Assembly (NCBI GenBank): GCA_044344795.1
Contig: JBIJCF010000048.1
Location: forward strand, 1-18,012
DNA length: 18,012 bases
Direction of reading: 5' to 3'
Origin: GCA-2737665 sp044344795
GTDB taxonomy: Bacteria; Bacteroidota; Bacteroidia; Palsa-965
The notes below the pieces were generated by a model. The model saw nothing but the letters and a program-made list of their open reading frames with translations. It ran no database searches and was not told the origin of the DNA. Of the stretch, positions 8,027 through 14,828 are shown in pieces (the first letter of the stretch is position 1; every line of letters starts with the position of its first letter). The translations under genes were made by a program, and so were the position numbers.

Positions 8027-9595
8027 ATGGCAGGCGGCAAACTTTCTCCAAGACAAAAAATGATAGGCATGATGTACCTGGTACTGACTGCGCTATTAGC
8101 ACTTAATGTTTCCAAAGAAATTCTGGAGGCATTTGTTACCGTTAACAAAGGGTTGGAAACAACGGCAGCCAGCTTCGATCGAAGCATAGGTCAGCTTTAT
8201 TCTGAATTTGATCAGAAAAAAAGTATTGATCCTTTGCGTATGCAACCTACCTGGGAAAAAGCGCAACGTGTGAAAGCACTTTCAACAAAGCTAAATGAGC
8301 GTATCGATCTTTTGAAGAAAAGACTTATCCGAGAGACTGAAGGATATGTTAATCACGAAGAAGACACTATCCGTTTGCAGTATGTTAATTCCAAAGACAA
8401 CTACGATATTCCTACCAACATTATGATAGGAGCAACAGAAGACGGCAGCAAAGGCGAAGCTCGGAACTTGAAACAAGAATTGTACAGCTTCCAAAATGAT
8501 TTACTCGCTTTGCTTCGAGAAGATGTGAGGAAAGATATACACTTCAGTTTCGATACGGAAGATCCCAAAGATGGCGGTGATTTAAAAACGTGGGAATTAA
8601 AAACCTTTTATCACACACCACTCGCTGCGAGCGTGACTATTCTCTCAAAAATTCAAGATGATGTTAAAAGCGCAGAGCAAGATGTATTGAATGCATTGAT
8701 GCGAGAAACTGAGAGTGACATGATTCCATTTGACACTGTTGCTGCTCGTGTTATTAGTTCTAGTGACTATGTTTTGCTGGGGGAAGAATATGAAGCGGAC
8801 ATTTTTCTTGCAGCTTTTAACAAAACATTAAATCCGGAAGTTCAATTAAACGGATCAGATTCGGAGAAAATTCCTGTTCATGGAGGAATGGGTAAATACA
8901 AATTCAAAACAGCGAAAGAAGGTATTTTCGAATATTCGGGAACCATAAAAATGACCACGCCGAAAGGGAAACAACTCTCCTATCCGTTCACATCATCTTA
9001 CATTGTTGCGCGTCCATCATTAACAGTAAGTGCGGATAAAATGAACGTGATGTACGCCGGTTTAAAAAATCCGATTTCTGTTTCGGTACCGGGAGTTGCC
9101 AACGAATATGTAAATGTTACCTGCAATAATGGAACACTTGTAAAGTTAGGTAATGGAAAGTATGAGATACACGCTCCTCAACCCGGCAAATCGATTGTTA
9201 CGGTAACGGCAACGATGCCATCCGGAGAGAAAAAAAGTATGGGGACAATGGAATTTCGAGTAAAGCGGCTACCCAAACCCGAAGTAACAGTTAGCGGTGT
9301 CACAGGAGCTAAAGCGACCGCAGCACAATTAGGAGTTTCCCCGGGTATTATTGCGGTTTATCCGAATACTGAATTCGAAGATGCCAAGGTTCGTACGACT
9401 TCTTTTCGAATTGAAGCTTATCAGAACGGGATAGCCGTTATTGCGACAACAATAACCGGAAACCTGTTTCCCGATACTCTTAAAGGGCAATTACGTTCAT
9501 TACGGAAAGGAACCAAAGTTTACATTACGGAAATTAAAACTTCAGGACCTGACGGCCCCGGCACCGCAAGCGATATAAGCATTACCATTCAATAA
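8027..9595 (+). CDS. gldM: Gliding motility / T9SS protein GldM (PorM family)
   Basis: Protein of 522 residues, close to the usual length of about 515. It opens with the diagnostic GldM N-terminus MAGGKLSPRQKMIGMMYLVL, followed by one transmembrane helix (about residues 12-28) and a long periplasmic part: a helical, charged region first, then beta-rich domains in the C-terminal half. In the T9SS, GldM pairs with GldL in the inner membrane to form the proton-driven motor and spans the periplasm to reach GldK/GldN. The ATG at 8027 is chosen because homologues start MAGGK; an upstream in-frame TTG at 7985 would add 14 unsupported residues. Usually gldKLMN are contiguous. Here gldL does not precede it and gldN does not follow it, so it may be a paralogue or a dispersed copy. 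Confidence 0.92.
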   Translation: MAGGKLSPRQKMIGMMYLVLTALLALNVSKEILEAFVTVNKGLETTAASFDRSIGQLYSEFDQKKSIDPLRMQPTWEKAQRVKALSTKLNERIDLLKKRLIRETEGYVNHEEDTIRLQYVNSKDNYDIPTNIMIGATEDGSKGEARNLKQELYSFQNDLLALLREDVRKDIHFSFDTEDPKDGGDLKTWELKTFYHTPLAASVTILSKIQDDVKSAEQDVLNALMRETESDMIPFDTVAARVISSSDYVLLGEEYEADIFLAAFNKTLNPEVQLNGSDSEKIPVHGGMGKYKFKTAKEGIFEYSGTIKMTTPKGKQLSYPFTSSYIVARPSLTVSADKMNVMYAGLKNPISVSVPGVANEYVNVTCNNGTLVKLGNGKYEIHAPQPGKSIVTVTATMPSGEKKSMGTMEFRVKRLPKPEVTVSGVTGAKATAAQLGVSPGIIAVYPNTEFEDAKVRTTSFRIEAYQNGIAVIATTITGNLFPDTLKGQLRSLRKGTKVYITEIKTSGPDGPGTASDISITIQ

Positions 9596-9607
9596 ACTTA
9601 TGCCTCC

Positions 9608-9641
9608 AAAGCCCCGCATTAGTAGTATCATGCGGGGCTTT
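9608..9641 (+). terminator. Terminator-like hairpin after gldM
   Basis: AAAGCCCCGCAT (9608-9619) and ATGCGGGGCTTT (9630-9641) form a perfect 12-bp stem with a 10-nt loop, 12 nt after the gldM stop. The T-run is short (three T, inside the stem), so termination may be partial or need Rho. The stem is very stable. Confidence 0.75.
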
Positions 9642-9745
9642 AACATTGCCTCTAAATGTAGTACTGAATTGATAAATCGTTTACCACAATTAGCGGTTTA
9701 ACGCAATTCACTCAAATTCACTGATAATTAATGTGTTAGTTTCGA

Positions 9746-9753
9746 TATATTTG
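9746..9753 (+). promoter_or_regulatory. Possible -7 promoter box for the 9773 gene
   Basis: TATATTTG matches the Bacteroidota -7 consensus TAnnTTTG, 19 nt upstream of the ATG and downstream of the gldM terminator. No TTG is found at the expected -33 spacing, so support is partial. Confidence 0.35.
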
Positions 9754-9772
9754 ATTCGGCTAACTCAAGGTA

Positions 9773-12040
9773 ATGATTACGAAAAAGAAATTTTACGCGC
9801 TATTAATAACCACGTTTGCGATACTCTTCATTCAAGGTAGTGCGTTGCGTGCTCAATTACAGGTTAATACTGCAGTAACCGCAAACCAACTGGTTCAATC
9901 ACTAATTGGAAGTGGAATTACAGTTTCTAACGTGCAGTTGAATTGTCCTGCGGGGGCATTTGGCACCTTCAGCAACGGTAATACCACGAATCTTGGAATC
10001 AATTCCGGAATCATTTTAACATCAGGAACTGCTGCTGTGGGAGGACCCGCCACAGGAAGTGCCAGTCAGTGTTGGGGAACTACTGCCAATGATCCGGACT
10101 TAATTGCTATTGATCCTACGGCCAACAATGACGTTTGCATTCTGGAATTTGACATTGTTCCGCAATGTGATTCTTTGGAAATTCGGTTCGTGTTCGGTTC
10201 GGAAGAGTATCCAACATTCGTAAACTCCATTAATGATTTGTTTGGCTTTTTCGTTACAGGTCCAAATCCGGCGGGTGGAAATTATACATCGCTAAACATT
10301 GCAACCTTACCTGTAGCGGGAAATCCGCCGGTATCCATCAATACCGTGAATAACGGTAATGCCAACGCAGGTCCATGTACCAATTGCCAGTTTTATGTAA
10401 ACAACACAGGCGGACCATGGATTATGTATGACGGCATGACCACAGCGATTACCTCGCGCTTATGGATGGTGCCGTGTCAGTCGTATCATTTTAAGATTGC
10501 TATTGCTGATGCAGCGGATTGCATTTTAGATTCAGGAGTTTTAATTGATTTCTTAACCTGCTCATCAGCGTTTACGTTTACGACGGCAGATCAGCCCGAC
10601 GTTTGTAATTCCTGCACGGGTAGTGCAACGGTTAACATGAGTGGTGGTATTCCGCCGTATACTTATCAATGGTTGCCCAGTGGAGGAAATGGACCTACAG
10701 CATCAAATTTGTGTGCAGGAACCTATTCTGTTTTGGTAACTGATCAGGCGAGTTGCGGGGTACCTGATACTATCGTGTTTAATATTGCGAACAACGGTTC
10801 AATTGCAGCACAATCACAACAAACCGACGCCACGTGTTTTGGAGATTGCAACGGCAGTATAACGGTAACACCTCAAGGTGGTAATCCGCCTTTCACGTAT
10901 ACTTGGAGTCCCAACGTTGGTAACACGGCAACTGTTAACGGATTGTGTGTTGGAACATATACGGTCGATGTTGCAGATGCGACCGGTTGTACTTCCCAGT
11001 ATACGTATACAATAACACAACCTACTCAATTAACCGGAACTATTACGGGTAACAATACAATTTGCGCCGGAGATCAAACCACCATAACGGCAACACCTGC
11101 AGGTGGCACAGGTCCATATACAGTAAGCTGGGACAATAGTTTACCGAACGGATTGACGCAAACGGTATCGCCTACCGCAACGACCGTTTACACAGCAACA
11201 TTTACGGATGCCAACGGATGTAATATCCAGCAAAGTTTTACCGTTACCATCGCACCAGCCCCTGTTGCTGCTGTTGATCCAATTGAGGGCAATTGCGCCC
11301 CGGCAACGGTTGTATTTACAGATGCATCTACAGGCGCTACTTCATGGCAATGGGATTTTGGCGATGTGGGGTCACCTTCCAATACATCAACGCAACAGAA
11401 TCCAAGTCACGTTTATTTGTCAGCAGGTACTTACAACGTAACACTCATTGTCAGCAATGCCGGTGGTTGTTCCGATACTTTGGTAATTACGAATGCAGTG
11501 ACCATTTCACCTGATCCTGTTGCGGGTGTAACTGTGAACACTTCTGTAGTAAGCGAATTATCGCCCGAAGTTGTATTTACTGATTTATCCAACGGTGGAA
11601 CCGATTGTATTTTGTATTTCGGGGATGGTGATTCATTGGTAGGATGCAATTTTGGCAATATCACACACAGTTATCCTTCGGCAGGAATTTACACTGCTAC
11701 GATGATTGTGACCAATGCGGATGGTTGTGCGGACACCATTACCATCACGGTAATTGTTGAAGAAGAAACTACGCTGTATGTACCGAATGCATTTACACCA
11801 AATGCCAGCGGCGTTAACGATCAGTTTTTTGCGTATGGCACCAAGGTCAACGAGTTTGAACTATTGGTATTTGATCGATGGGGAATGTTGATTTTCCAGT
11901 CGAATGACATCAATAAAGGTTGGGACGGCACGTTAAAAGGCAATCCATGCCAGCAAGATGTTTACGTTTGGAAAATCACCTATAACGACCAGCGTAACAA
12001 GCGCCATCGGATGATTGGTCACGTTAGCCTGATCCGCTAA
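9773..12040 (+). CDS. Choice-of-anchor L / SprB-repeat / PKD surface protein with type B T9SS domain
   Basis: Protein of 755 residues. A signal peptide (about 1-27, ending near LRAQ) precedes a choice-of-anchor L domain (about 30-265; motifs NLGINSGIILTSG, RFVFGSEEYP, DLFGFFVTG, IAIADAADCILDSGV). Two SprB-like repeats follow (about 272-340 and 350-420; PPYTYQW and PPFTYTWSP with GTY motifs), then an Ig-like repeat of the type seen in the amidase (about 418-493). Next are two PKD domains (about 496-578 with WQWDFGD, and 579-662 with YFGDGD). The protein ends in a gliding-motility-associated type B sorting domain (about 663-755; VPNAFTPNASGVND, VFDRWGMLIF, GWDGTLKG, DVYVWKITY). Type B cargo are exported by T9SS and tend to be adhesins or cell-surface filaments. 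The stop codon directly abuts the stop of the convergent Nfu gene. Confidence 0.9.
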   Translation: MITKKKFYALLITTFAILFIQGSALRAQLQVNTAVTANQLVQSLIGSGITVSNVQLNCPAGAFGTFSNGNTTNLGINSGIILTSGTAAVGGPATGSASQCWGTTANDPDLIAIDPTANNDVCILEFDIVPQCDSLEIRFVFGSEEYPTFVNSINDLFGFFVTGPNPAGGNYTSLNIATLPVAGNPPVSINTVNNGNANAGPCTNCQFYVNNTGGPWIMYDGMTTAITSRLWMVPCQSYHFKIAIADAADCILDSGVLIDFLTCSSAFTFTTADQPDVCNSCTGSATVNMSGGIPPYTYQWLPSGGNGPTASNLCAGTYSVLVTDQASCGVPDTIVFNIANNGSIAAQSQQTDATCFGDCNGSITVTPQGGNPPFTYTWSPNVGNTATVNGLCVGTYTVDVADATGCTSQYTYTITQPTQLTGTITGNNTICAGDQTTITATPAGGTGPYTVSWDNSLPNGLTQTVSPTATTVYTATFTDANGCNIQQSFTVTIAPAPVAAVDPIEGNCAPATVVFTDASTGATSWQWDFGDVGSPSNTSTQQNPSHVYLSAGTYNVTLIVSNAGGCSDTLVITNAVTISPDPVAGVTVNTSVVSELSPEVVFTDLSNGGTDCILYFGDGDSLVGCNFGNITHSYPSAGIYTATMIVTNADGCADTITITVIVEEETTLYVPNAFTPNASGVNDQFFAYGTKVNEFELLVFDRWGMLIFQSNDINKGWDGTLKGNPCQQDVYVWKITYNDQRNKRHRMIGHVSLIR

Positions 12041-12664
12041 CTATTCTGCGACAACTTCTGTAACACCGGGAACCATACGTTTCAACAACGCCTCAATCCC
12101 TGATTTCAATGTGATGGTTGAAGACGGACAACCGTGGCAAGATCCACGCAGTTGAACGGTTACAATACCTTCATTAAATGACTTGAAAGTAATCAGTCCT
12201 CCATCCTGCTCTACTGCCGGACGAATGTACTGTTCCAGCACTTCTACTATTTTGTGCTCAGCATCAGTTTGTGGAACAGCATGCTCAGTAAACACAGTAG
12301 TTGTTGTTTTAAAAGAACTGTCCGTATGTACCTCTGCTTGAGGCGCTTCTTCTACCGCCAACTCGTTGTGCAGCAAGTGCTCACGAATAAACTCTCGCAA
12401 TTCCAAAAGAATATCGTCCCAAGTTATAGAATCGCTTTTCGAAATAGTGATATAGTTTGCTGAAACAAAAACACCCTTCACAAAAGGAAACTGAAACAAC
12501 TTAGTCGCTAATGGAGAGCCTTTCGTTTCTTGAGCATTCGTGTAATTAGCTGTAGCCGCATCTGCAATCAGCATTCGGTTGGCAACAAATTTCATCGTTG
12601 CAGGATTCGGTGTACTTTCAGCGTATATAACGATCGGAATAATTTTCTTTTCAGTTGTTTCCAT
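12041..12664 (-). CDS. NifU-like Fe-S cluster scaffold/carrier protein (Nfu)
   Basis: Protein of 207 residues with two domains: an N-terminal Nfu_N domain (about 8-100; AESTPNPATMKFVANRML motif) and a C-terminal NifU-type domain (about 135-207) carrying CHGC at Cys176-Cys179, the [4Fe-4S] ligand pair shared by two subunits. The Nfu family delivers assembled clusters to target apoproteins in the cytosol. A charged linker of about 35 residues joins the domains. The ATG at 12664 leaves a short polar lead before the Nfu_N start. A -7 box TACCTTTG lies just upstream (12669-12676). The gene is divergent from nadB; the L-aspartate oxidase product is paired in NAD synthesis with NadA, an Fe-S enzyme, so a functional link is possible but unproven. 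Confidence 0.93.
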   Translation of the reverse strand: METTEKKIIPIVIYAESTPNPATMKFVANRMLIADAATANYTNAQETKGSPLATKLFQFPFVKGVFVSANYITISKSDSITWDDILLELREFIREHLLHNELAVEEAPQAEVHTDSSFKTTTTVFTEHAVPQTDAEHKIVEVLEQYIRPAVEQDGGLITFKSFNEGIVTVQLRGSCHGCPSSTITLKSGIEALLKRMVPGVTEVVAE

Positions 12665-12668
12665 GGCA

Positions 12669-12676
12669 CAAAGGTA
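12669..12676 (-). promoter_or_regulatory. -7 promoter box of the Nfu gene
   Basis: The minus strand reads TACCTTTG, a full match to TAnnTTTG, ending 4 nt before the ATG at 12664. No good -33 TTTG at 19-21 nt was seen. If used, the mRNA would be nearly or fully leaderless. Confidence 0.4.
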
Positions 12677-12718
12677 GGAAAGGAATAATTGAAGACTATC
12701 ATTACAACATGAAAAGCC

Positions 12719-12726
12719 TACTTTTG
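12719..12726 (+). promoter_or_regulatory. -7 promoter box of nadB
   Basis: TACTTTTG, a full match to TAnnTTTG, ends 11 nt before the nadB ATG. The nearest upstream TTG (12689-12691) is 27 nt away, too far for the consensus, so the -33 element is weak or absent. It lies back to back with the Nfu promoter box. Confidence 0.4.
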
Positions 12727-12737
12727 TTTAGTATAGT

Positions 12738-14315
12738 ATGGCGAAAACAATTCACACCGAATTTCTGGTAATTGGATCCGGCATCGCAGGACTTTCGTAT
12801 GCGTTGAAAGTAGCGAACCACGGTAAGGTTATTTTGATTACCAAGGCTTCTGAAGATGAATCCAACACAAAATATGCACAAGGTGGAATTGCAGCTGTGA
12901 TGTACGAGCCCGATTCCTACGAAAAACATATTGCGGACACGATTGCATGTGGTGATGGCTTGTGCGATCCTGATGTGGTTCGTTTTGTAATTCGTGAGAG
13001 CACGGCACGTGTTCAGGAGCTGGCGGCTTGGGGCGCGCAATTTGATAGGAAAGAAGACGGAAATTATCAGCTAGCGAAAGAAGGTGGTCACACGGAACCA
13101 CGTATCCTGCATCATAAGGACATTACAGGCTTTGAAATTGAACGGGCGCTATTGGCTCAGGTGAACGCACATCCCAATATTAAAATCTTCGACCATCACT
13201 TCGCGATCGATATTATCACACAACACCATTTAGGTCTCGAAGTAAACAGCAGAACTCCCGACATACAATGTTACGGTGCGTATGTCTTAAACACGAATAA
13301 CGGAGAAGTAGATACCGTTCTTGCAAAAATCACCTTGATGGCCACTGGCGGAGCAGGACACGTATATGCCACTACGACTAATCCGACTATTGCAACCGGC
13401 GATGGCGTGGCGATGGTTTATCGCGCAAAAGGTAAAGTGGAGAATATGGAATTTATTCAATTTCATCCGACGTCACTTTATAATCCCGGAGAACATCCTT
13501 CGTTTTTAATTACCGAAGCGATGCGCGGACACGGAGGAATTCTTCGAACACAAGACGGCAAAGAATTCATGCACAAGTATGATGAGCGAAAATCATTAGC
13601 GCCACGTGATATTGTTGCTCGCGCGATTGATAATGAAATGAAAATACGCGGTGAAGATTTTGTGTACTTAGATTGTACGCACCTTGATCCGGACAATTTA
13701 ATTACACACTTTCCAAACATTCATGAGAAGTGTTTATCGCTGGGCATTGATATACGAAAAGATTTTATTCCGGTAGTTCCGGCGATGCATTATATGTGTG
13801 GAGGCGTGAAGGTGAATATGCAAGGCAGAAGCAGCATTGATAGGTTGTACGCTGCAGGAGAATGTTCGTGCACAGGGCTCCATGGCGCAAATCGATTGGC
13901 ATCCAATTCTCTCTTGGAGGCAGTTGTGTACGCACACGCGGCAGCGCAAGACAGTATTCAAAGGATTCAGGCCATTGATTTCCGCGAGGGCATTCCACAT
14001 TGGGATGCAGAAGGAACAGATGCTCCGGAAGAAATGGTCCTCATCACTCAGAGTTTACGTGAAGTACAGACGATCATGAGTAATTATGTCGGCATTGTAA
14101 GATCGGATTTACGTTTACAACGCGCGCACGACCGACTGGAAATATTGTGGTTGGAAAATGAAGCGCTTTATAAGAAGATTACGGTATCCCAAAAAGTATG
14201 TGAATTACGTAATGTGATTACTGTGGCATACACTATTATCAAACATTCTCTGGCACGGAAATCCAGTTGCGGATTGCACTACAGTCTGGATTATCCGCCT
14301 GTTAAAAAAAACTAA
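12738..14315 (+). CDS. nadB: L-aspartate oxidase
   Basis: FAD-dependent enzyme of 525 residues that oxidises L-aspartate to iminoaspartate, the first step of de novo NAD synthesis; quinolinate synthase NadA uses the product. The dinucleotide-binding GSGIAG is at residues 13-18, and KYAQGGIAAV and HTEPRILHHKD motifs follow. Active-site residues fall at the E. coli positions: His243 (HPT, E. coli 244), Glu260, Arg290 (APRDIVARA), His351 (AMHYMCGG) and Arg386 (HGANRLASNS). A helical C-terminal domain completes the protein, so it looks full length and active. The ATG at 12738 is followed closely by the first beta strand. nadA and nadC are not next to it in this window. Confidence 0.97.
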   Translation: MAKTIHTEFLVIGSGIAGLSYALKVANHGKVILITKASEDESNTKYAQGGIAAVMYEPDSYEKHIADTIACGDGLCDPDVVRFVIRESTARVQELAAWGAQFDRKEDGNYQLAKEGGHTEPRILHHKDITGFEIERALLAQVNAHPNIKIFDHHFAIDIITQHHLGLEVNSRTPDIQCYGAYVLNTNNGEVDTVLAKITLMATGGAGHVYATTTNPTIATGDGVAMVYRAKGKVENMEFIQFHPTSLYNPGEHPSFLITEAMRGHGGILRTQDGKEFMHKYDERKSLAPRDIVARAIDNEMKIRGEDFVYLDCTHLDPDNLITHFPNIHEKCLSLGIDIRKDFIPVVPAMHYMCGGVKVNMQGRSSIDRLYAAGECSCTGLHGANRLASNSLLEAVVYAHAAAQDSIQRIQAIDFREGIPHWDAEGTDAPEEMVLITQSLREVQTIMSNYVGIVRSDLRLQRAHDRLEILWLENEALYKKITVSQKVCELRNVITVAYTIIKHSLARKSSCGLHYSLDYPPVKKN

Positions 14316-14341
14316 TTGTGGCCGTTTAGCAGAAATAGGTT

Positions 14342-14349
14342 TAAATTTG
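14342..14349 (+). promoter_or_regulatory. -7 promoter box of the metal-handling operon
   Basis: TAAATTTG matches TAnnTTTG fully and ends 5 nt before the ATG at 14355. A TTG at 14316-14318 gives a 23-nt spacer, longer than the usual 19-21. It lies inside any translation from the upstream TTG at 14316, which favours the ATG start. Confidence 0.45.
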
Positions 14350-14354
14350 TTGTC

Positions 14355-14759
14355 ATGAAAACGGCAGTACGTTTTGCACTTGTATTCATTCTATCTGTGA
14401 TCACATTCGTGAGCGGATCAGGATTTGTTTTGGGTAAAATGATTTGTCTCAAATCGGGTAATGAGATTATTCTTCCGGGAGTAATGGATGATTGTTGCGC
14501 CGGCGAGGCTTCTGACCAAAGTTTTATTTCTGAAAAGTGTTGTGAGATTTCCAACCTTACTATCGAGCAGGAAACTTTCATTACTTCAGAATCGAACCAG
14601 TTCGACAAAGTTCTGTTGACTGCAGTTGTTCCCGTTCTATTACCTTTCGCACTTGATGTTGTTCTTGATGACAACAGCAACTCTACACTTAACAACTACG
14701 GGCAACCATACGCTCCTACTGATCCTGCAAGGGCGAAACTCTGCGTATTTAATATTTAA
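14355..14759 (+). CDS. Small exported cysteine-rich protein (resembles the HYC_CC_PP family)
   Basis: Protein of 134 residues. A strongly hydrophobic N-terminus (about residues 6-26) acts as signal peptide or membrane anchor. The rest holds Cys31 and two vicinal cysteine pairs, Cys47-Cys48 and Cys62-Cys63, plus a C-terminal tail with YGQPYAP and one more Cys. This pattern resembles the small Bacteroidota proteins called HYC_CC_PP, found next to TonB receptors and HMA proteins, although the leading HYC is here ICL. Vicinal thiols suggest soft-metal binding (for example copper) in the periplasm, which is inference. The start is ATG 14355, not the in-frame TTG at 14316, because a -7 promoter box lies between them. 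It is the first gene of the operon with the TonB receptor 69 nt downstream. Confidence 0.7.
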   Translation: MKTAVRFALVFILSVITFVSGSGFVLGKMICLKSGNEIILPGVMDDCCAGEASDQSFISEKCCEISNLTIEQETFITSESNQFDKVLLTAVVPVLLPFALDVVLDDNSNSTLNNYGQPYAPTDPARAKLCVFNI

Positions 14760-14761
14760 GA

Positions 14762-14828
14762 ATTGCTTTGAATTGTCGTGCGACGTTGATAAAACGTGCA
14801 ATGAGTCTATTCACAAATTCAAAGCAAT
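14762..14828 (+). promoter_or_regulatory. Leader hairpin ending at the TonB-receptor start codon
   Basis: ATTGCTTTGAATT (14762-14774) and AATTCAAAGCAAT (14816-14828) are perfect 13-bp inverted copies; the ATG of the receptor starts at the next base. Inside the 41-nt loop a second stem, ACGTT (14783-14787) with AACGT (14793-14797), is possible. The 3' arm covers the whole ribosome-binding region. No U-tract follows, so it is not a simple terminator. Translational control or mRNA processing is inferred. Confidence 0.55.

Noticed and set aside
14316..14354. N-terminal extension of the small CC protein from TTG 14316
   Set aside because: The -7 box TAAATTTG lies within it, and the signal-peptide-like start MKTAVRFALVF follows the ATG at 14355.
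14762..14828. The inverted repeat as insertion-sequence ends or an intrinsic terminator
   Set aside because: The 41-nt interior is too short for an element, no target duplication is seen, and no T-run follows the 3' arm.
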